This document shows, piece by piece, positions 15,039 to 23,380 of a stretch of 36,768 bases of DNA (position 1 is the first letter of the stretch; every line of letters starts with the position of its first letter). Both the position numbers and the translations under genes were made by a program. The notes under the pieces were generated by a model, which searched no databases, was not told where the DNA came from, and worked only from the letters and a program-made list of their open reading frames with translations. Origin of the DNA: a virus; IMG/VR virus record IMGVR_UViG_3300003885_001289, positions 1 to 36,768 of that record. One strand, 5' to 3'.

Positions 15039-16369
15039 CGCTCCGAAGCAGGATCGCGGCGCCATTTGTGGCCGCCGGAAAAGCGCTCAGCTCCGGCCTC
15101 AAGGCAACGATGAGCTGGAGCGGCCGCGCAACGTGGGGCCTGATGTGGGCGCTCCGGACTAAGTTTGATTACGCGAAAGAGGTTGGCGACGGCTCCCGCT
15201 CGAGTATCGTCATGAGCGTTTTGCTCTGGATGAGCCGGACGTTCCCGGAGGCGCCTCTCTTCGTCGGCCGCGAGCTGCTCGGGACCGGGCTCGAGCTCGA
15301 GCGCGTTCCCGGCCATCCAATGACGCGGCTGATTGAGCGCCCAAATAAATTCTATTCCGGCGTTCTGCTCTGGACGGCGACGATCATCGATTGGGCGCTG
15401 ACGGGCAACGCCTATTGGATCAAGGTCCGATCTGAGGCGGATCTCCCGGTTGAATTGTGGTGGGTTCCGTCTCATCTGATCGAACCGAAATGGCCGAACG
15501 ATGGAAAGACGTTTGTTGGCTGGTACGACTACAAGCCGGATCCGGGCCGGCAAGCGCGGCGGATCGAGGTCCGGGACGTTGTTCATTTCCGTTACGGCAT
15601 GGACCCGAACAACACGCGCAAAGGCCGGACCGCGCTCGCAACGCTGCTCCGCGAGATCTTCACTGATGAAGAGGCGGCCAACATGACGGCCGCGCTCATG
15701 AAGAATCTCGGCGTTCCCGGCGTCATCATCGCTCCGGACTCGCCAGACGCGAAGGTTGAGGACGATGCCGCGCAAGAGGTCAAGGACGAATTTAAGAGAG
15801 ACTTCAGCGGCGATAATCGCGGCGAGCCAATGGTCATGAAGGGGCCAACGAAGGTGTCCGTTCTGTCATGGAGCCCGGATCAGATGAATCTGCGAGATCT
15901 CCGCCGGATCCCGGAAGAGCGCGTAACGGCCGTCTATGGCGTGGCCGCGGTTGTCGTTGGCTTGGGAGCCGGCCTCGATCGCTCGACGTTCGCTAACTTC
16001 CATGAGGCGCGCGAGTCCGCCTATGAGAGCAACATCATTCCAACGCAGCGGCTCTTTGCCGCGGAACTTCGCTCCCAGCTGCTCCCGGACTTCGATGATG
16101 ATCCGGAGCTGATGCCAGCCTTCGATCTCACTCAGGTCCGCGTTCTGCAGCCGGATATGGACAAGCTCTATGAGCGCGTAAATAAGGGAGTCAACGGCGG
16201 CTGGCTGACGGAAGCGGACGCGCGGCGCGCGGTTGGCATGCCAACGGAGCCGGAGCATGATCGCTATCTCCGGCCGCTGCATATCACAGAAGTTCCCGCC
16301 GGCGGCCGGAAAGCGGAAATGCCGATGCTGCCAGCGGATGCGGACAACCCGGCGAATCAAGATGGCTAG
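15035..16369 (+). CDS. Portal protein, HK97 family
   Basis: 444 residues, normal for the family. Recognisable blocks include SSIVMSVLLWMSRTFPEAPL near the N-terminus, HPMTRLIERPN, LTGNAYWIKVR, VHFRYGMDPNN, and later FKRDFSGDNRGEPMVM and PEERVTAVYGV. The portal forms the dodecameric ring at one head vertex, docks the terminase and later the connector. It overlaps the terminase gene by 4 bases and the head morphogenesis gene by 8 bases. Confidence 0.95.
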   Translation: MTLRSRIAAPFVAAGKALSSGLKATMSWSGRATWGLMWALRTKFDYAKEVGDGSRSSIVMSVLLWMSRTFPEAPLFVGRELLGTGLELERVPGHPMTRLIERPNKFYSGVLLWTATIIDWALTGNAYWIKVRSEADLPVELWWVPSHLIEPKWPNDGKTFVGWYDYKPDPGRQARRIEVRDVVHFRYGMDPNNTRKGRTALATLLREIFTDEEAANMTAALMKNLGVPGVIIAPDSPDAKVEDDAAQEVKDEFKRDFSGDNRGEPMVMKGPTKVSVLSWSPDQMNLRDLRRIPEERVTAVYGVAAVVVGLGAGLDRSTFANFHEARESAYESNIIPTQRLFAAELRSQLLPDFDDDPELMPAFDLTQVRVLQPDMDKLYERVNKGVNGGWLTEADARRAVGMPTEPEHDRYLRPLHITEVPAGGRKAEMPMLPADADNPANQDG

Positions 16370-17807
16370 CCCAAAGACAGCCGCGGCGCTCTCGGAGCGG
16401 ATCGCTCAAACTCGCTCCGTCATTGCGGATCGCTTTGAGCCGGTGATCGAGAGGTTTTTTGCTGAGCAAGCCGCTCGCGTTGGCGCGCGGATCGAGCGCT
16501 TCGCCGGCTCCGCAAATCAGCTCTTGCCGCGGCCGGCCGAAGAGGACGCGCTCAACGCGGCGCTCCGTCCGCTCTGGCTGCTCGCGCTCGATCAGGGTTG
16601 GACGGCAACCGCGGAAACTTTCGGCTTGCCGGCGGAATTCTCCGCGGCCGCGCAACCCGTCACGGAAGCGCTCGCAAAGGGCGAGATCCGCGCGGCGCGC
16701 ATCATTGCGGCGACTCGAGCCGATCTAGATGCGGGGCTAAGCGAAGGCGAGCAGCTCGGCTTGAGCAGGGAAGAGATCGCGAACGGCCTTCCCGCCGGCG
16801 AGCTGAAGGCGGCAAACCTAATAAGCGCGGCCGTTCCTTCGCGCCGGAAGCGTTTCAAGGGGCTCAAAGAGCGAACCGCACAGCATTTTGAAGGGTACGC
16901 CGGGACCGTGGCGCGGACGGAAGCAACATGGGGAACGAATATGGGATCGCTCGCCGCCGGGACCGCATCCGGCTTCCCTCGCGTGAAGATGCATGACAGC
17001 ACGGATCATGAGCCTTGCGCGTCCCGAAACGGCCGGATCGTCAGCGAACGCGCGGCGTCGGTTGCCGCTGACGCTGAACATGCAAACGGCCGCCTCTCAT
17101 TCGAGCCGGTCACAGATGAGCCCACATCCGCTGAGGCTCTCGAGAGCCGCAGCGGAGGCGTTGGGAGCGCGGAGCTCGAGGACGTAGTTGAAAACATAAA
17201 CGATCTCACGCCAGATAAAGTGCTCCGATATGACAGGGTTGCAAAAAAGCCAAGCCGCGCGTTGGCAGACGTTCAGGCGGAAATGGAAGAGCAGCTAGGG
17301 AATCTCGCGGAATACAAAGAGCTCAAAACAGCGATGCGCGCATGGACCCGTAATTCAGACAACATCCGGAAGGGCTCCAAACGGCTCCTAAAGGCCGGCG
17401 GTCCAATCGTTGATAACAGTCCGGCCGGCCGGCTTATGCGCGCTGTCAGCGCGGCGCCTCAACGGACCGGCAACCTCTACAGAGGGATGAAAATAAAGAA
17501 GGGCAGCATCGATGACGTTGCCGCTCTCTTCCAGCAAGGCGCAACCGTTGATCTGCCTCTCTCATCGGCAACAACGCAGCGATCCGTTGCAAAGCTCTTC
17601 AACAGGATCACGAAGGGCGCGCCGGATGATTTAGGTCACATTCCGGTAATGGCGACGATTCAAAACGCACAGGGGCTAGAAGTTGGCGCGTTTTCAACGT
17701 TTGGAGAGGCTGAAGTTGTGATCGGCGGACGCTTTGAAATCATCAGCGTTAGGAAGTCCGGCGGAACGGTGAACATCGTACTAAGACAGATCGCGAGGCT
17801 GCCATGA
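16362..17807 (+). CDS. Head morphogenesis (Mu F/SPP1 gp7-like) protein with C-terminal ADP-ribosyltransferase domain
   Basis: 481 residues from ATG 16362. Residues 1 to about 250 are a helical minor head protein ending in the typical EGYAGTVARTEATWGTN and PRVKMHDSTDHEPCASRNGRIV region. Residues about 365-481 look like an arginine-type ADP-ribosyltransferase: R374 in LYRGM, S401-S402-A-T-T, and E449-A-E451 after STFG. These correspond to the R-S-E triad with an ExE motif, so transferase activity on arginine is expected. The head part likely enters the procapsid via the portal; the enzyme part could be packaged and delivered. No damage to the triad is visible. Confidence 0.8.
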   Translation: MASPKTAAALSERIAQTRSVIADRFEPVIERFFAEQAARVGARIERFAGSANQLLPRPAEEDALNAALRPLWLLALDQGWTATAETFGLPAEFSAAAQPVTEALAKGEIRAARIIAATRADLDAGLSEGEQLGLSREEIANGLPAGELKAANLISAAVPSRRKRFKGLKERTAQHFEGYAGTVARTEATWGTNMGSLAAGTASGFPRVKMHDSTDHEPCASRNGRIVSERAASVAADAEHANGRLSFEPVTDEPTSAEALESRSGGVGSAELEDVVENINDLTPDKVLRYDRVAKKPSRALADVQAEMEEQLGNLAEYKELKTAMRAWTRNSDNIRKGSKRLLKAGGPIVDNSPAGRLMRAVSAAPQRTGNLYRGMKIKKGSIDDVAALFQQGATVDLPLSSATTQRSVAKLFNRITKGAPDDLGHIPVMATIQNAQGLEVGAFSTFGEAEVVIGGRFEIISVRKSGGTVNIVLRQIARLP

Positions 17808-17968
17808 CGATCCCGGATCGCCAACCGCCGCCGATGGACCATTACGAAGAGCCGGATCCCGAAATTGAGGCGTTGTTTGGGACTCCGTTCGATCAGCTCC
17901 GGGCGAAGGATGGCCGAGTGGATCCCAGCGGCGGAGATGACGAAGAGCCGGAAGGAGAAAACGAATGA
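17804..17968 (+). CDS. Small acidic protein between head morphogenesis and protease genes
   Basis: 54 residues from ATG 17804 to TGA 17968. It is acidic and Pro-rich (YEEPDPEIEALFG, GGDDEEPEGENE at the end) with no membrane segment. ATGA overlaps at both ends, and an AAGGAG site for the next gene lies in its last codons. Function unknown; a translation bridge or scaffold accessory is possible. Confidence 0.45.
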   Translation: MTIPDRQPPPMDHYEEPDPEIEALFGTPFDQLRAKDGRVDPSGGDDEEPEGENE

Positions 17969-19281
17969 AATATGCGATCAAGGTGCTCGACGCTAAGCAA
18001 GGGCTGATCACCGGCCTCGGGATCCCTTACGGCGGACCCGTTCCCGGCGGAGCCGGCAAGGGTCGAGATCTCGAGGGCGAATGGTTTTCCGGAGCAACGG
18101 ATTTCAAACTCGATTGGTTCCCGGATGAAGGCCGGCCGGCGCTCTACGATCACGGCATCAACCCGGCGATCAAGGCGGACGTCATCGGCCGGCAGATCGA
18201 GAAACGCATCGATCCGGAGGTTGGGATCTTTACAACCGTTCAGCTGAACATGGCTCACAAGTATTCCAGCGCGATCCTCTCGCTCGTGGAAGACGGAAAG
18301 CTCGGATTTTCGAGCGGCGCCATGAAGCATCTTGCGAAGGTCAACCGGAGCGGCCATATCGAGCAATGGCCATGGGTTGAGCAGACGCTCACGACGGTTC
18401 CCGCGAATCCCTACAGCCTGATCCCGGCAGAGGCGGTCAAGCATCTCGGATTGCTCGGGCTCGAGATCCCGGCGGAGCTGGGCGCGGCGATGAAGGGCCG
18501 CGCGCTCGCGGCGTTCATCGAGAATCAGCTCCCGGACGATGACGAAGATCGCGCGGAGATGGTTGGCCGGATGGCGACGGCCGCGTCGATCTCCGTTTCA
18601 ACCGTCAATCAGATCGCGCGCGGAGAGGTCACTTGTCCGCCGCTCGAGCGCCTCGAGGCATTCGCCGGCGTTCTGTCTGTCAGCGTTGGCGCGCTGACGG
18701 CTGCAGCTGAGCGCGACGGCTGCGAATATGACGCGGCCGGCAAGCGTGTAACAGCCTTCAACCTGAAGGCGCTAGAGCTGCCTGATGACGTCTCCGTTGA
18801 GGATCTGCATCAGCGCTTGCGCGCGGCCATCGCGGACCGCTTCCCGGCGCTCTCGTCGGCTGACGGTCCGGGATTCTGGATCACGGCCGTTTTCGATGGC
18901 AACGTTGTTATCGAGCGCGGCGATGACTTCATTCAGATCGATTTTGAGCTCGACACTGACGCGGCCGTATCGCTTACGAGCGAGCCGCAAACCGTCGAGC
19001 GCCGGACGTCATTTGAGCCGGCGGCCGCTCCCGCGGCAAAACGATACTCAGAACAGGCTGCAGAGCTGCTTGCTGGCGTCTCAGCCTTTTTAGAGCGCTC
19101 GAGATCGCTTGCTGATCTCAGGGCGAAGGATGGGCGGCTTCTGTCTGACAGCGCCTATAAGGGGCTGCAGGACGTCTCCGGCGAGCTCAGCGAGCTCCTG
19201 CAGGCGACAGAGCCGGCCGCGAAGGGCCTCGAGAGAGAGAGGCTCCGCTATGAGCAGCTGCGAGAGAGGCTCCGCGCTTAG
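17965..19281 (+). CDS. Prohead protease with internal XRE-like HTH and C-terminal scaffold-like tail
   Basis: 438 residues. Residues 1-160 match phage prohead serine proteases: H63 in LYDHG, S116/S117 in GKLGFSSGAM, then WPWVEQTLTTVPANP. Residues about 199-249 read as an XRE-type HTH (ATAASISVSTVNQIARGEV, then LERLEAFAGVLSVSVGAL). Residues about 262-350 form a beta-rich domain with ITAVFDGNVVIERGDDFIQI. The C-terminus from about 370 is charged and coiled-coil-like, fitting a scaffold that is digested during maturation. The HTH insertion is unusual. It lies immediately before the capsid gene. Confidence 0.8.
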   Translation: MKYAIKVLDAKQGLITGLGIPYGGPVPGGAGKGRDLEGEWFSGATDFKLDWFPDEGRPALYDHGINPAIKADVIGRQIEKRIDPEVGIFTTVQLNMAHKYSSAILSLVEDGKLGFSSGAMKHLAKVNRSGHIEQWPWVEQTLTTVPANPYSLIPAEAVKHLGLLGLEIPAELGAAMKGRALAAFIENQLPDDDEDRAEMVGRMATAASISVSTVNQIARGEVTCPPLERLEAFAGVLSVSVGALTAAAERDGCEYDAAGKRVTAFNLKALELPDDVSVEDLHQRLRAAIADRFPALSSADGPGFWITAVFDGNVVIERGDDFIQIDFELDTDAAVSLTSEPQTVERRTSFEPAAAPAAKRYSEQAAELLAGVSAFLERSRSLADLRAKDGRLLSDSAYKGLQDVSGELSELLQATEPAAKGLERERLRYEQLRERLRA

Positions 19282-19312
19282 CGGTGCCAGCTGCAGCAGA
19301 ACACGCCGAAGG

Positions 19313-19332
19313 GCCGCCATTGGGCGGCTTTT
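19313..19332 (+). terminator. Terminator-like hairpin between protease and capsid genes
   Basis: GCCGCC (19313-19318) and GGCGGC (19323-19328) enclose an ATTG loop and are followed by TTTT. The stem is short, so partial read-through is likely. It ends 8 bases before the capsid gene's ribosome site and could instead shape or protect the capsid message. Confidence 0.5.
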
Positions 19333-19354
19333 CTAATTGCGGAGGAAATAGCAC

Positions 19355-20992
19355 ATGGAATCGATGAATGGATTCGGGCTGATTGCCATCGTCGCGCTTG
19401 TCGCGGCGCTGATGTTCGCGCTCGAGACGGGCGGCGCGGCGATCGCGGCCGCCATGGACGCGGTATTTCCCGGCGAGCCTGCTCGATGGGAAAACTTCAA
19501 CCGCCGGACGCGCCGGCAAGTCTTCGGGATCCGCATTCCAACGTTGGCCGGCCTTCGGACCGGGCTTGTGAATGCATTCAACCGGCGGCTTGCCGGGATC
19601 CGCGAGCAGCTCGAGCAGCTGCAGGATTCAACGCTCGCCGCCAGGCTCGCCGGCATCGCCGGCGCTGAAGAGCTCCGGACGCTGAAGGAAGTCCGGGACG
19701 AGATCGGCACGAAGTCCGCGGAGCTCGCGAAGGTCTTCAAGGAAGCCGGCTCGAATTACGATATGGACAAGGTGACTTGTCTCGAGGGCGATGACGCCAA
19801 AGACAGCGCCAGCAAAGCGCTCTGGATCTCGACCCGAAACGATGCGCTCGCAACCCTGGGCGAAGAGGTTGACACGATCAGCAAGTTCGCGAACGCTGAC
19901 GCCGCCAACAAGCGGATCGATTCATGGCTCAACATGCCGGCGGCCGGCAACGGTCACATCCAGCCGGGCGGCGACGGCGGAGCCGGCGGCGACAATGGCA
20001 ACCGCGGAGCCGGCAAAACGATCGGGCAGCTCTACGTTGAGAGCGCAGCCTATCAGGATTTCGCGAGCGGCTCCGGTCCGCCGGTTGAGCTCGATATCAA
20101 CCTGAAGAGCCTACTCAGTTTCGGCCGGGACGCTCCGGGAGCGGAGACGCCGGCCGGAAAGACGCTCTTCCAGACGTCCGCAGGCTGGGCGATTGAGAGC
20201 GTCCGCGGTGATCGCGTCGAGCTGACGCCGGAGCGCCGGCTTGTTGTGGCTGATCTCCCGATGCTATCGGAGACGTCTCAGAACGCGATCAAGTACATGG
20301 AAGAGACAACGAAGACGCCGGCCGCGGCGGAAGCCGCGGAGGCCGGCTCCTACGCGGAGGCCGCATTCGCGCTGACGGAGCGGAGCTCCCCGGTAGAAAA
20401 GATCGCGGTCTTCATTCCGGTTACGGATGAGCAGTTTGACGATGAGCCGCGCGCGCGCGATTACATCGATAACCGGCTAATTCGAGCCATCAACGAGCGC
20501 CTCGATTCGCAGCTGCTCGTTGGCGATGGCAACGCTCCCAACCTCGAGGGGATTCTCAACGTTACCGGGATCCAGACTCAGGCGAAGGGCGCGGATCCTG
20601 TCATCGATGCCGTCCACAAGGCGATCACGCTCGTTGAGCATACGGGCTTTGCTCAGCCTGACGCGGTTGTGATGCATCCGAACGATTGGCAAGCGATCCG
20701 CCTGCTCCGGACGGCTGACGGGATCTACATTCTCGGCAACCCGTCAGAGCGCGGACCCATGCGGCTTTGGAGCCTTCCCGTTGTAGTCACAACGGCGGAG
20801 ACGGAGAATACGGCCATCGTTGGCGAGTTCCGAACATACTCGGAGCTCTCGGTTAAGAACGGGATCCAGCTGAAGGTATCGGATTCGCATTCGGATTTCT
20901 TCATCAAGGGCAAGCTCGCGATCCGCGCAGAGATCCGCGTTGCCTTCCCGGTCTACCGGCCAAAGGCATTCTGCACAGTGACGGGCATCTAA
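19355..20992 (+). CDS. Major capsid protein, HK97 fold, with hydrophobic N-terminal segment
   Basis: 545 residues, preceded by GGAGG (19341-19345), a strong ribosome site. The C-terminal 300 residues carry HK97-type capsid features: IAVFIPVTDEQFDDEP, a helix with INERLDSQLLVGDG, GILNVTGI, and VVMHPNDWQAIRLLR, then the SLPVVVT and FFIKGKLAIRAEIRV strands. The N-terminal 200 residues are helical (ELRTLKEVRDEIGTKSAEL) and likely act as an internal scaffold cleaved by the protease. Unusually, residues about 6-32 form a hydrophobic helix long enough to span a membrane. It builds the icosahedral shell. Confidence 0.9.
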   Translation: MESMNGFGLIAIVALVAALMFALETGGAAIAAAMDAVFPGEPARWENFNRRTRRQVFGIRIPTLAGLRTGLVNAFNRRLAGIREQLEQLQDSTLAARLAGIAGAEELRTLKEVRDEIGTKSAELAKVFKEAGSNYDMDKVTCLEGDDAKDSASKALWISTRNDALATLGEEVDTISKFANADAANKRIDSWLNMPAAGNGHIQPGGDGGAGGDNGNRGAGKTIGQLYVESAAYQDFASGSGPPVELDINLKSLLSFGRDAPGAETPAGKTLFQTSAGWAIESVRGDRVELTPERRLVVADLPMLSETSQNAIKYMEETTKTPAAAEAAEAGSYAEAAFALTERSSPVEKIAVFIPVTDEQFDDEPRARDYIDNRLIRAINERLDSQLLVGDGNAPNLEGILNVTGIQTQAKGADPVIDAVHKAITLVEHTGFAQPDAVVMHPNDWQAIRLLRTADGIYILGNPSERGPMRLWSLPVVVTTAETENTAIVGEFRTYSELSVKNGIQLKVSDSHSDFFIKGKLAIRAEIRVAFPVYRPKAFCTVTGI

Positions 20993-21044
20993 GCAGGCAT
21001 CTAACCAGCGTGTACTACCTCAGTCCGCGTTGGTAGATAGCAAC

Positions 21045-21103
21045 CCGGCCGGGAGCGGCTTCGAGCGTTTCTAAGCGGGGCCGCTCAGCCGGCTCCCGGC
21101 CGG
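21045..21103 (+). repeat. 12-bp inverted repeat in the capsid gene's 3' region
   Basis: CCGGCCGGGAGC (21045-21056) and its exact complement GCTCCCGGCCGG (21092-21103) flank a 35-base loop; an alternative inner pairing uses AGCGGC (21054-21059) and GCCGCT (21080-21085). No T run follows, so it is not a classical terminator. It lies in the 149-base gap between the capsid gene and the next gene and could be an RNA stability or processing element. Confidence 0.6.
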
Positions 21104-21141
21104 CAACAGACAAAGGAAAAGAATCAAACGGAGGGAAACCA

Positions 21142-21534
21142 ATGCCAGAGATCGAAGAGGCACTAAGCCGGCCGTTTCAGAAGGCAACGATCGCGGTTGG
21201 CGCGGAGGCCGCGGACGTCATCAACGTCGCCATCCAGCTCGAGGGCTCGGATGGCTTGGGCGCTGATCTAGGCGTTGCCGGCAGCGTCCAATTCTACATG
21301 AGCGATGACGCGGACGGCTCGAGCATCGCGGCCGCGGCCGCGTCCGCCGGCATCGCCATCGGGACCGATGGGCTCATGATCGAATGGACCGCGAACCTTG
21401 CCGGGCTGCTTGTCAGCGAGGCGGATGGCGATATCGACGTCGACGTCTCAGAGGTCGGCGTTGACACTTGGTATCTCGTGCTCGTCATGCCGAACGGCGA
21501 GCTCGTCATTAGCGACGCCATCACATTCGCCTAA
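21142..21534 (+). CDS. Putative capsid-associated (decoration-like) beta protein
   Basis: 130 residues with a GGAGGG site upstream. The sequence is strand-rich and acidic, with phrases seen in many phage proteins next to capsid genes: VINVAIQLEGSDG, VQFYMSDDADG, AIGTDGLMIEW and WYLVLVMPNGELVIS. It is probably a compact beta-sandwich. Its place directly after the capsid gene suggests a head decoration or cement role, inferred only from position. Confidence 0.5.
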   Translation: MPEIEEALSRPFQKATIAVGAEAADVINVAIQLEGSDGLGADLGVAGSVQFYMSDDADGSSIAAAAASAGIAIGTDGLMIEWTANLAGLLVSEADGDIDVDVSEVGVDTWYLVLVMPNGELVISDAITFA

Positions 21535-21616
21535 GCCGCCGGGCTGACGGTCATCAGAACGGCTCTCAGGTGGATCCACTAGGGGGGAAAAGGATTATGC
21601 AGACAGGAGCGCGAAT

Positions 21617-22216
21617 ATGGGTCTAACAATTACGCGATTGAACACGACGGAAGCGCCGGCCGCGAAGGTCCGGCTCGATCAGCGGCTCTATCTCGCGAAA
21701 GATGCCGAGACGCTCGTTCCGGAAGGGCATGAGCTCGCGGCGTTTCTCTTCTGCATTCCCGGCCGGCCGTTCCTCGCGAGCAACCTCGAGGGGAAGACGT
21801 TCCATGACGATTGCGGCAAGGTGAAGACGGAAGCCGTTGATCTCGTTGCGGAGCAAGAGGCCGCCGCGGAAGCCGCCGCGGAAGCGGATACGAAGACGGG
21901 AGAGCAAAACGCGAAAGACGCCGCGGACGCAACCGCGAACGCGGTCAAGAGCAACGCGGAGAGTCCGGCCGGCGAAGCAGCCGCGGCTGCAGCGGACTCC
22001 GGCGACGGTTCCAGCGCGGACCCGGATCCGCCGGAATTCCCGAAGGCGGCCGTCAACGAGACAACCGGAAAGAAACGCTCCGGCCATTGGGAGCTGAGCA
22101 ACGGCGAAATCTTCAAGGGCAACAAGGCCGCCGCGGTTGACGCGGAGGCGGAGGTTGAGCCGGCGGGAGATCCCGCGGCCGAAAACAGTAACTCAGACGA
22201 AGCCGGCGGCGAATAG
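21617..22216 (+). CDS. Phage head-region protein with Ala/Glu-rich low-complexity tail
   Basis: 199 residues, GGAG site at 21606. The first 75 residues are a conserved-looking domain (VRLDQRLYLAKDAETLVPEG, AAFLFCIPGRPF). From about residue 78 the chain is dominated by Ala, Glu, Asp and Ser (AEQEAAAEAAAEAD), then a short ordered end (SGHWELSNGEIFKGNKAA). The role is unknown but it is kept among head genes. Confidence 0.5.
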   Translation: MGLTITRLNTTEAPAAKVRLDQRLYLAKDAETLVPEGHELAAFLFCIPGRPFLASNLEGKTFHDDCGKVKTEAVDLVAEQEAAAEAAAEADTKTGEQNAKDAADATANAVKSNAESPAGEAAAAAADSGDGSSADPDPPEFPKAAVNETTGKKRSGHWELSNGEIFKGNKAAAVDAEAEVEPAGDPAAENSNSDEAGGE

Positions 22217-22250
22217 CGCCGCCGGCGGGACTCGGTAGAGAGGTTAGATC

Positions 22251-22892
22251 GTGGTAGTTGGAGACGCATACGCAACGCTCGCAGAGTACAAGGCGGCCGT
22301 TGATAAGACCAAAACGGGCGATGACGCCGAAATCGGCGGACAGCTGATCGCGGTGTCCCGCCTGATCGACAGACGGACCGGCCGATTCTTTTCGGTTGAC
22401 GCCGCTCCGGTTGCGCGTCTCTATGACGGCCGGAAGGCGGTCCGGGACGGGACCCGGATCTATGTCGCTGACGTCTCAACGCTGACGGGCCTGATCGTCA
22501 AGGTCGATCTCGATGATGACTTTGATTTTAGCGAGCCTGAAGAAACGCTGACGATCAACGATCATTTCTGGATGGCGGACGCGAACGCGGCGCTAGGTCC
22601 GGAGCCGCGGCCATGGACGGCGCTCGATATCAAGCCGACCAACGGCCGGCTCGACGTTTGGCCGGCCGGACCGCGAAAGCTCGAAGTGACGGCCGCTCAC
22701 GGTTGGCCGGCGGTCCCGGCCGCCATCCGCGAGGCAACGATCAGCATTACGCGAGAATGGCGGGATCTCCAAGAAGCCGGAATGACGCTCGAGCTCGAGG
22801 CGGTTGATCAGGTCGTCAACCTCTCGAGTAAGGCGTTTAGCATTGTCACGCGAACGCAAGCAGAGTATTCGCGGAGGGTTCCGTTCGCATGA
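22251..22892 (+). CDS. Head-tail connector (gp6-like) protein
   Basis: 213 residues from GTG with AGAGAGG just upstream. The N-terminus (GDAYATLAEYKAAVD, then ISRLIDRRTGRFF as a helix-turn) and the C-terminal ITREWRDLQEAG helix match connector/adaptor proteins that dock under the portal. Middle blocks (VSTLTGLIVKVDLDDD, GWPAVPAAIREATI) are also usual for this group. It joins the filled head to the tail. It overlaps the next gene by ATGA. Confidence 0.7.
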   Translation: MVVGDAYATLAEYKAAVDKTKTGDDAEIGGQLIAVSRLIDRRTGRFFSVDAAPVARLYDGRKAVRDGTRIYVADVSTLTGLIVKVDLDDDFDFSEPEETLTINDHFWMADANAALGPEPRPWTALDIKPTNGRLDVWPAGPRKLEVTAAHGWPAVPAAIREATISITREWRDLQEAGMTLELEAVDQVVNLSSKAFSIVTRTQAEYSRRVPFA

Positions 22893-23380
22893 CCCGCGAA
22901 ATGGTGATCGAGATTGATAAGCGCGATCTCAAAACGATCCGCCGCGCGCTCGATCGCGCGGTTCCCGCCGCCGGCGCTGCCATCGGGGAAATCGTTGAGG
23001 CCGTGGCGACGGAAGCGCGCGAACGCGCGCAGCCTCACGCCGCGGACAAGGGCGATCTCGCGGCGACGATCAAAACAGATCTCTCCGCCGGCGCCTTCCC
23101 GCTGGGCGGGAAGGTCTTCACAACGACTCCAATCGCGCGGACCGTTGAAGAGGGCCGCGCAGCTGGGAAGCCGCCGCCATACGCGCGGATCGCAAAGTGG
23201 ATGGCCGCTCACGGCTTCACAGAGCCGGTTGCTCTCGTTGTTCAGCGGATCCGCCGGTCCGGGACAAAGGGCGTCAAGTTCATGGCCGGAGCCGCGGAGC
23301 ACGTCCGCAAAAATCAGGCGCCCGAAATCCTTCGAGACGCCGCTCGAGAAATCGAGCGCCAATGGAGACGCTCAGCATGA
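22889..23380 (+). CDS. HK97 gp10-like head-tail joining protein
   Basis: 163 residues. The pattern fits HK97-gp10-type proteins: an N-terminal helix (RDLKTIRRALDRAV), the VEAVATEARERAQPHAADKGDLAATIKTD-type segment, a strand with PIARTVEEGRA, then a C-terminal FMAGAAEHVRKNQAPEIL helix. Such proteins complete the neck or tail. The next start overlaps its stop. Confidence 0.75.
   Translation: MTREMVIEIDKRDLKTIRRALDRAVPAAGAAIGEIVEAVATEARERAQPHAADKGDLAATIKTDLSAGAFPLGGKVFTTTPIARTVEEGRAAGKPPPYARIAKWMAAHGFTEPVALVVQRIRRSGTKGVKFMAGAAEHVRKNQAPEILRDAAREIERQWRRSA

Noticed and set aside
14636-15775. Long leftward open frame of 379 codons
   Set aside because: It lies wholly opposite the terminase and portal genes, which have clear family motifs; long antisense frames are common in GC-rich DNA.
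21597-21626. Nine-codon leader peptide with a G/A-rich ribosome site
   Set aside because: Too short to judge and overlaps the real gene start at 21617; the purine tract may serve that gene.
21688-22479. Leftward open frame of 263 codons, Ser/Ala/Arg-rich
   Set aside because: Antisense to the low-complexity head-region gene and connector gene, with no family features.
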